A stretch of DNA of 10,710 nucleotides from Verrucomicrobiota bacterium (lineage in GTDB: Bacteria > Verrucomicrobiota > Verrucomicrobiia > Opitutales > Opitutaceae). Position numbers and translations under genes: made by a program. The DNA is taken from positions 1 through 10,710 of the forward strand of contig JAURJO010000164.1 of assembly GCA_030832235.1 (NCBI GenBank), in the 5' to 3' direction. A model generated the notes under the pieces. The model was not told the origin of the DNA and did not search any database. It worked only from the letters and a program-made list of their open reading frames with translations. This document shows positions 7,229-10,710 of this stretch, in pieces. How positions within the stretch are numbered: position 1 is the first letter of the stretch; every line of letters begins with the position of its first letter.

Positions 7229-8245
7229 ATGGACCTGACGAAGTATTGGGCGGCGACCCTCGACGACTACGCCATCGACCTCGCGTGGTCACCCGACGGT
7301 GTGCTGCTCGCCGCGGCCAGCGCCGCCGGCCCGGTCGCGCTGCTTGCCGCGGCCGACGGCGCCCGCGCGCACCTGCTGCCCGGCCATCCCGACGGCGCGA
7401 ACTGCGTCGCCTGGCAACCCGGCGTCGCCCGCAGCCTTGCCTCCGGCGGGCAGGATGGCGCGGTACGATTCTGGGATGCCGCGGCCGGCCAGCACACCGC
7501 CACCGCCGCCCTCGGGGACGCTTGGGTGGAGCATATAGCTTGGACCACGGGTGCCGGCGGTTCACCGCTGCTGCTCGCGGCCTCCGGTCGCGTGCTCAAC
7601 GCTCTGCGTCCCGACGGAACTTCCGCGCAAGCGTTCAAGCCCGCTCCTCGCACCCTCTGCGCCCTGAGCGCCCATCCCCGCGGCGGCGCGGTGGCGGCGG
7701 CGCATTTCGGCGGGGTGACACTCTGGGACACCGACGATTTTCTGGTTCAGAAGGAATTCCCGTACGCCAACGGCATTCACGCGCTCGTGTGGTCGCCCGA
7801 CGGTCGCTGGCTCGTTTCCGGAAACCAGGACCCGAGCGTGCACCTCTGGCTGCCCGCCGAGGACCAGGAGCTCCACATGAGCGGCTACGAGGGCAAGGTG
7901 AAGTTTCTCTCCTTCGACCATACCTCGCGCTGGCTGGCCACGAGCGGCGGCCGCGACGCCTGCGTCTGGGATTGCGCCGGCGCGGGCCCCGAGGGCCGCG
8001 AACCCACGATGCTGCCGCACGAGGCGCCGGTGTGCGCGGTGCGGTTCCAGAACGCGCATGGCCTCCTAGCGACCGGCGCGGCCGACGGCACGGTGCAACT
8101 CTGGAGCCCGGAGCGCCGCCAACCCCTGCGTGCCACGGTTCGCATGCCCAGCCCGGCCACGCGCCTCGCCTGGTCCCCCGACGACCGCCTCCTCGCCATC
8201 GGCACCGAGCGCGGCGCGGTCTACGTCCTGCGCTGCTCGGGTTGA
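7229..8245 (+). CDS. WD40-repeat beta-propeller protein
   Basis: The protein has 338 residues and consists almost wholly of WD40-like repeats. Blades are visible from their core motifs: IDLAWSPDGVLLAAAS; NCVAWQP...ASGGQDGAVRFWD; EHIAWTTG; GGVTLWD; IHALVWSPDGRWLVSG...VHLWL; VKFLSFDHTSRWLATSG...ACVWD; VCAVRF...LLATGAADGTVQLW; and TRLAWSPDDRLLAIGT. That is seven to eight blades, enough for one closed propeller. There is no signal peptide or transmembrane segment, so it is probably cytoplasmic and acts as a protein-interaction scaffold rather than an enzyme. The ATG at 7229 (MDLTKYWAATLDDYAIDLAW) is preferred over a TTG at 7142, which would only add 29 Arg-rich residues. It is transcribed away from the M14 gene. 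The partner is unknown; from memory, similar bacterial proteins can neighbour CobW/COG0523 GTPases, but none is in this window. Confidence 0.85.
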   Translation: MDLTKYWAATLDDYAIDLAWSPDGVLLAAASAAGPVALLAAADGARAHLLPGHPDGANCVAWQPGVARSLASGGQDGAVRFWDAAAGQHTATAALGDAWVEHIAWTTGAGGSPLLLAASGRVLNALRPDGTSAQAFKPAPRTLCALSAHPRGGAVAAAHFGGVTLWDTDDFLVQKEFPYANGIHALVWSPDGRWLVSGNQDPSVHLWLPAEDQELHMSGYEGKVKFLSFDHTSRWLATSGGRDACVWDCAGAGPEGREPTMLPHEAPVCAVRFQNAHGLLATGAADGTVQLWSPERRQPLRATVRMPSPATRLAWSPDDRLLAIGTERGAVYVLRCSG

Positions 8246-8287
8246 TCCGGGAGCGGAGAAGACAGGCCGAGACGACTGGATGAACGA

Positions 8288-8302
8288 CCGCGGGACACGC
8301 GG
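8288..8302 (+). repeat. Hairpin CCGCG-GGACA-CGCGG downstream of the WD40 gene
   Basis: This is a perfect 5-bp GC stem with a 5-nt loop, 42 nt after the WD40 stop codon. It could slow or end transcription, but no T-run follows, so it is not a standard intrinsic terminator. Chance occurrence is quite possible at this base composition. Confidence 0.3.
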
Positions 8303-8339
8303 ACTTCAGCGGGCAGGGCAACGTGCATTGATCGGTGCC

Positions 8340-8355
8340 ATCCGTGAAATCCGTG
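8340..8355 (+). repeat. Tandem ATCCGTG pair, dispersed-repeat phrase
   Basis: Two identical ATCCGTG heptamers are separated by AA, followed by TTTAAAAATCCGGGG. A near copy, ATCCGTC, lies at 8388-8394. This 'CATCCGTGAAATCCGTG' wording is the most repeat-like phrase in the window and resembles non-coding dispersed repeats I know from this phylum. Family membership is inferred from memory, not from a search. Confidence 0.5.
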
Positions 8356-8410
8356 TTTAAAAATCCGGGGTCTTCAGCACGGCCTTCATCCGTCGGCCCA
8401 AAAGAAGAAT

Positions 8411-8429
8411 CCGCGGCGGGCGGCCGCGG
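8411..8429. repeat. Perfect 7-bp inverted repeat CCGCGGC-GGGCG-GCCGCGG
   Basis: The two 7-nt arms are exactly complementary around a 5-nt loop. The arms contain CCGCGG, itself a palindrome. It lies only 8 nt before a second perfect hairpin. It could be a REP-like palindromic unit or a stable RNA stem; no T-run follows directly. Confidence 0.45.
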
Positions 8430-8437
8430 CTACACCG

Positions 8438-8454
8438 GCAATCCTTTGGATTGC
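8438..8454. repeat. Perfect 7-bp inverted repeat GCAATCC-TTT-GGATTGC, possible weak terminator
   Basis: Two exactly complementary 7-nt arms enclose a TTT loop. It is followed on the plus strand by AGATTTTCCC, a short T-run, so it could act as a weak intrinsic terminator for WD40 transcription, although it is about 190 nt past that stop codon. The AT-richer arms differ from the GC-rich surroundings, which argues against a purely compositional accident. Confidence 0.4.
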
Positions 8455-8511
8455 AGATTTTCCCTGTTCCGAGCCTTCCGCGAGTTCCGTGGGCCACCCG
8501 GCTCGGTTTCG

Positions 8512-8534
8512 TGCCCTCCGTGCCTGCCCTCCGT
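8512..8534 (+). repeat. Direct repeat of TGCCCTCCGT, two copies
   Basis: The 10-mer TGCCCTCCGT occurs at 8512-8521 and again at 8525-8534, 13 nt apart start to start. Both copies carry the TCCGT core found elsewhere in this gap, so the pair belongs to the same repeat-rich patch. Confidence 0.45.
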
Positions 8535-8557
8535 AGGCTTGGCGAAGGACGGTTTTT
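8531..8557 (+). terminator. Possible intrinsic terminator: imperfect stem followed by TTTTT
   Basis: CCGT at 8531-8534 can pair with ACGG at 8549-8552, with an inner CTT/AAG stem closing a GGCG loop at 8541-8544. Five Ts follow directly at 8553-8557. The stem is interrupted by unpaired bases, so the structure is only moderately stable. It would shield the TIR gene, which starts about 75 nt further on, from upstream transcription. It could equally be another dispersed repeat phrase. Confidence 0.3.
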
Positions 8558-8632
8558 AGCGGTTCACCTCTGTTTCTCCGCGGCGGTGTCCTTGCCGTAA
8601 CTCCCCGTCGGTGGCAACGTCACCGTCCAACG

Positions 8633-9964
8633 ATGACCCAAGCCGCCGATTCCTCCGGGAACACCGCGCCCGGGGCGCCCCGCGCGCCCTCGGTGTTCCT
8701 GAGCTATGCGACGGCCGATCGCGCGGCGGCCCGCGCGCTGCGCGACGCGTTGCGCGCCGCGGGGCTCGACGTCTGGTACGACGAAAGCGAGCTGATGGGC
8801 GGCGACGCGTGGGACCAGAAGATCCGGCGCCAGATCCGCGAATGCGATTACTTCATGCCGCTCATCTCCGCGAACACGGAGGCGCGCAAGGAAGGCTACT
8901 TCCGGCGCGAGTGGCGGCTGGCGGTGGAGCGCAACCTCGACATGGCCGACGACGTGCTGTTCCTCGTGCCCGTCGCGCTCGACGAAACCGCCGAGGACGG
9001 CGCCCGGGTGCCGGAACGTTTCCTTGGTGTGCAATGGCTGCGCGCTCCCCGGGGCCGTCCCAACGAAGGCTTCGCCGCGGTACTTGAGCGGCTCCGCTCC
9101 GGTGACCACCGCGCGCTGCCCGGACGAGCCGCCCGCGGGCGGCGCTCCGTTCATTCCGGCACGACCGAAGTCAACGCGCCGCCCGCCATGCCACCCTTCC
9201 CGGCCGTGCCCGACCGCGGGGGCGTGCTGCACGCGATCAAATTCCTCGCCGAGGTGTTGTGGTGGGGCTTCACCGCGACCTGGACCGTGCTGCTACGACT
9301 CCCGCGCTGGACCCGCATCCTCATCGGCGTGTGGTTCATCCTGCTGCTTTTCTCGACCGTGCAATGCTCGCGCATCGAGGAGCGGCCCGCACCGGCCAGC
9401 GGCCGCGGTGGAGCGAACCGCGCGACCGCGGAGGGCAAGCGTAACCGCAATCCGGCCGCGACGAATCGAGAGGCCACCGCCTCTCCTTCGGAGGGCCTCG
9501 ACCTCGGCCGAATTGCCTCGGAAATCGCGCACGTGTTCGGCGATGGCTTCAGCGACGGTCCGCCCACCGGGAAACCGCTCCTGGTCATCCCGTTCTCCCG
9601 CCCCAACGACGAGTCGCCCGGCGGCAAGTTCGCCCACTCCGTCTTCCTCTCGCTCTACGGTCGACTCGTGCTGGAACGGCGGTCCGACGTCAGCGTGATC
9701 GCGCCACTGAAGGGCGACCCTTCGCCCGCCGTGCTGCAGGCCCGCGCCGCCACTCTGGGCGCCGCCCTCGTGCTCGCCGCTGGCGTCGAGGGCGAGGGCG
9801 ACCGCCGCGCGCTCACCGCTCGGCTCTACTCCGCCGCCGATTCACGCGTCGTCTGGACGCGTTCGTTCCCGATCAAATCCTCGGACGACGACGAAGTCGC
9901 GGAGGCCATCGCGAACCGGACGCTCGAACAGCTCCGGCCCAAGGCGCCGCGGCAGCGGAAGTAG
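8633..9964 (+). CDS. TIR-domain protein with membrane segment and TolB-N/FlgO-like C-terminal domain
   Basis: The protein has 443 residues. Residues of about 19-155 form a TIR domain: VFLSYATADR at 21-30 (strand A and box 1), LDVWYDESELMGGDAW at 45-60, CDYFMPLIS at 71-79, and YFRREWRLAVERN at 89-101, where E93 aligns by eye with the catalytic glutamate of NAD-cleaving TIR domains such as SARM1. Residues of about 201-243 hold one or two membrane segments (FLAEVLWWGFTATWTVLL, then ILIGVWFILLLFSTV) separated by a basic stretch (RLPRWTR). After a charged linker, about 313-436 resemble the TolB N-terminal/FlgO-like fold (LLVIPFSRPNDES; GAALVLAAGVEG; SRVVWTRSFP), often attached to membrane-bound cyclases and kinases. 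It may be an NADase or signalling protein with a sensory C-terminus; activity is inferred. No strong Shine-Dalgarno sequence precedes the ATG. Confidence 0.85.
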   Translation: MTQAADSSGNTAPGAPRAPSVFLSYATADRAAARALRDALRAAGLDVWYDESELMGGDAWDQKIRRQIRECDYFMPLISANTEARKEGYFRREWRLAVERNLDMADDVLFLVPVALDETAEDGARVPERFLGVQWLRAPRGRPNEGFAAVLERLRSGDHRALPGRAARGRRSVHSGTTEVNAPPAMPPFPAVPDRGGVLHAIKFLAEVLWWGFTATWTVLLRLPRWTRILIGVWFILLLFSTVQCSRIEERPAPASGRGGANRATAEGKRNRNPAATNREATASPSEGLDLGRIASEIAHVFGDGFSDGPPTGKPLLVIPFSRPNDESPGGKFAHSVFLSLYGRLVLERRSDVSVIAPLKGDPSPAVLQARAATLGAALVLAAGVEGEGDRRALTARLYSAADSRVVWTRSFPIKSSDDDEVAEAIANRTLEQLRPKAPRQRK

Positions 9965-9966
9965 TT

Positions 9967-9980
9967 CCGTCGCCGGACGG
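9967..9980 (+). repeat. Hairpin CCGTC-GCCG-GACGG just after the TIR gene stop
   Basis: This is a perfect 5-bp stem with a 4-nt loop starting 3 nt after the TAG stop codon. No T-run follows, so it is not a classic terminator; it might protect the mRNA 3' end or partly separate the TIR gene from the DUF502 gene. Confidence 0.3.
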
Positions 9981-10014
9981 TGCACGCACCTTTGCGTTGC
10001 GCGTCGGCGCGGCA

Positions 10015-10027
10015 GATGCGAAGCATC
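10015..10027 (+). repeat. Hairpin GATGC-GAA-GCATC just upstream of the DUF502 start codon
   Basis: This is a perfect 5-bp stem with a GAA loop ending 7 nt before the ATG at 10035. That position overlaps where a ribosome binding site would sit, and no purine-rich Shine-Dalgarno sequence is otherwise present. It might modulate initiation, but a stem this short can occur by chance. Confidence 0.3.
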
Positions 10028-10034
10028 GTCCACC

Positions 10035-10709
10035 ATGGCTGACGTCCCGCCGACGACTTCCCGCTTTGTCACCTTCCGGAACGCGTTCCTCTCGGGGGCT
10101 TTGCTGCTCGCGCCGCTGATCGTCACCGTCTGGGCGTTCCGTACCATCATCGACGCCGTCGGCGGCACCGTGCGACCAGTGTACGAGGCCGTCCTGCCGG
10201 TCTCGGTGCAGCGCAACGCGCTGCTCTGGGACGTGCTCGCAACGCTTGCCGTCATCCTTGTGGTCACCGGGCTCGGCTTCCTTTCGAACTACGTCCTCGG
10301 GAAGTACTTCGTGAGCATCGGCGAGCGCGCCATCCTCCGCATCCCCGCGGTCGGCGCCGTCTACCAGTCGGTCAAGCAGATCGTCGCGACGTTCGGCACC
10401 CAGAACCGAAACCTCTTCAACAAGGTCGTCCTCATCGAGTACCCGCGGAAGGGCGTCTGGACGATTGGCTTCCTCACCAGCAAGCAGCAAGGCGAGGCCC
10501 AGACCCAAGTCGGACCCGAAACATGGACCGTATTCGTGCCGACGACGCCGAACCCCACGAGCGGTTTTCTCCTCATGCTGCCCCGCTCGGAGGTCACCGA
10601 GTTGGAAATGAGCGTCGGCGACGGCATGAAGATGATCATCTCGGGCGGAGCTGTCGTGCCGCCGTGGCCTTCCTCCCCCGCGCCGGCGGCGCCGTCGGCC
10701 CGGTTCTGA
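10035..10709 (+). CDS. DUF502-family inner membrane protein
   Basis: The protein has 224 residues and is complete; its TGA ends one base before the window does. Two hydrophobic helices lie at about residues 17-38 (FLSGALLLAPLIVTVWAF) and 64-86 (LLWDVLATLAVILVVTGLGFL), followed by a soluble domain. Family blocks are recognisable: GERAILRIPAVGAVYQSVKQI at about 97-117 (given here as the family's conserved 'IP.....Y...KQ' element), KVVLIEYPRKGVWTIGFLT at about 131-149, FVPTTPNPTSGFLLMLPR at about 167-184, and MIISGGAVVPP at about 200-210. The bacterial function is not established to my knowledge; plant COV1/LCV proteins are relatives. It follows the TIR gene by 70 nt on the same strand, so co-transcription is possible, but the family is widespread and its position may be incidental. 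Confidence 0.9.
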   Translation: MADVPPTTSRFVTFRNAFLSGALLLAPLIVTVWAFRTIIDAVGGTVRPVYEAVLPVSVQRNALLWDVLATLAVILVVTGLGFLSNYVLGKYFVSIGERAILRIPAVGAVYQSVKQIVATFGTQNRNLFNKVVLIEYPRKGVWTIGFLTSKQQGEAQTQVGPETWTVFVPTTPNPTSGFLLMLPRSEVTELEMSVGDGMKMIISGGAVVPPWPSSPAPAAPSARF

Positions 10710-10710
10710 C

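Larger units (their letters stand above)
8246..8632. other. 387-nt non-coding gap made of short repeats and hairpins
   Basis: No credible gene lies here; the one open frame (from a GTG at 8335) is a translation of repeat phrases. The DNA is built from short phrases on the plus strand: TCCGTG occurs at 8341, 8350, 8486 and 8517, with variants TCCGTC at 8389 and TCCGTA at 8530. There are also several short inverted repeats, listed separately. The composition is more T-rich than in the genes. From general knowledge, genomes of Verrucomicrobiota and Planctomycetota carry many dispersed non-coding phrases of this type, so this is probably a patch of degenerate dispersed repeats. It should also contain the promoter of the TIR gene, which I could not pinpoint. 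Confidence 0.6.

Noticed and set aside
5877..7565. 562-codon Arg-rich frame on the minus strand
   Set aside because: It overlaps both the M14 gene and the start of the divergent WD40 gene, and its composition (runs of Arg, Pro and Gly) is that of a wrong-frame translation.
8337..8540. CRISPR array suggested by repeated TCCGTG phrases
   Set aside because: The repeats are 6-10 nt, irregularly spaced and imperfect, with no unit of CRISPR length and no cas genes nearby.
8335..8559. Small GTG-started frame of 74 codons in the repeat-rich gap
   Set aside because: It only translates the repeat phrases (for example PSVKSVFK from the ATCCGTG pair) and has no ribosome binding site or protein-like pattern.
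8564..9232. 222-codon minus-strand frame opposite the TIR domain
   Set aside because: It is a His/Gly/Arg-rich antisense shadow of a gene whose plus-strand translation has clear TIR motifs.
8633..10709. TIR and DUF502 as a two-gene defence system
   Set aside because: DUF502 is a widespread family and no known anti-phage pairing with TIR comes to mind; adjacency in one window is not enough to claim a system.

Overview
This is a GC-rich window (about two thirds G+C by eye) with three blocks. The protein content and the character of the intergenic DNA suggest a member of the Verrucomicrobiota, most likely Opitutaceae or a close relative. That placement is an inference: it rests on separate (unfused) nuoC and nuoD, a DUF3299 protein paired with a His-rich 'HGG' lipoprotein, a very large M14 peptidase, a WD40 protein, and intergenic DNA built from short 'TCCGTG'-type phrases. 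No rRNA or other taxonomic marker is present.

Left block (1-2859, minus strand): the start of a respiratory complex I operon, read in the order nuoB, nuoC, nuoD, nuoE, with nuoE running off the left edge. All visible iron-sulfur cysteines are intact: four in NuoB for cluster N2 and four in NuoE for the binuclear cluster. The genes are 2 to 22 nt apart. nuoA, which usually precedes nuoB, is absent from its usual place.

Middle block (3047-7123, minus strand): three genes for exported proteins, encoded upstream of the nuo genes on the same strand. They are a 925-residue secreted M14 zinc carboxypeptidase-like protein with a C-terminal Rossmann/glutamine-amidotransferase-like region, a small His-rich lipoprotein, and a DUF3299 protein with a signal sequence. 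The last two are only 14 nt apart and probably work together, perhaps in envelope metal handling.

Right block (7229-10709, plus strand): divergent from the middle block. It holds a cytoplasmic WD40 beta-propeller protein, then a 387-nt gap crowded with short direct repeats and hairpins, then a 443-residue TIR-domain protein with a membrane segment and a TolB-N/FlgO-like C-terminal domain, and finally a complete DUF502 membrane protein ending one base before the window ends.

The least ordinary items are the TIR-membrane-TolB-like protein, the repeat-rich gap in front of it, and the metal-flavoured DUF3299/lipoprotein pair. The rest is conventional. I saw no tRNA, rRNA, transposase or CRISPR array.
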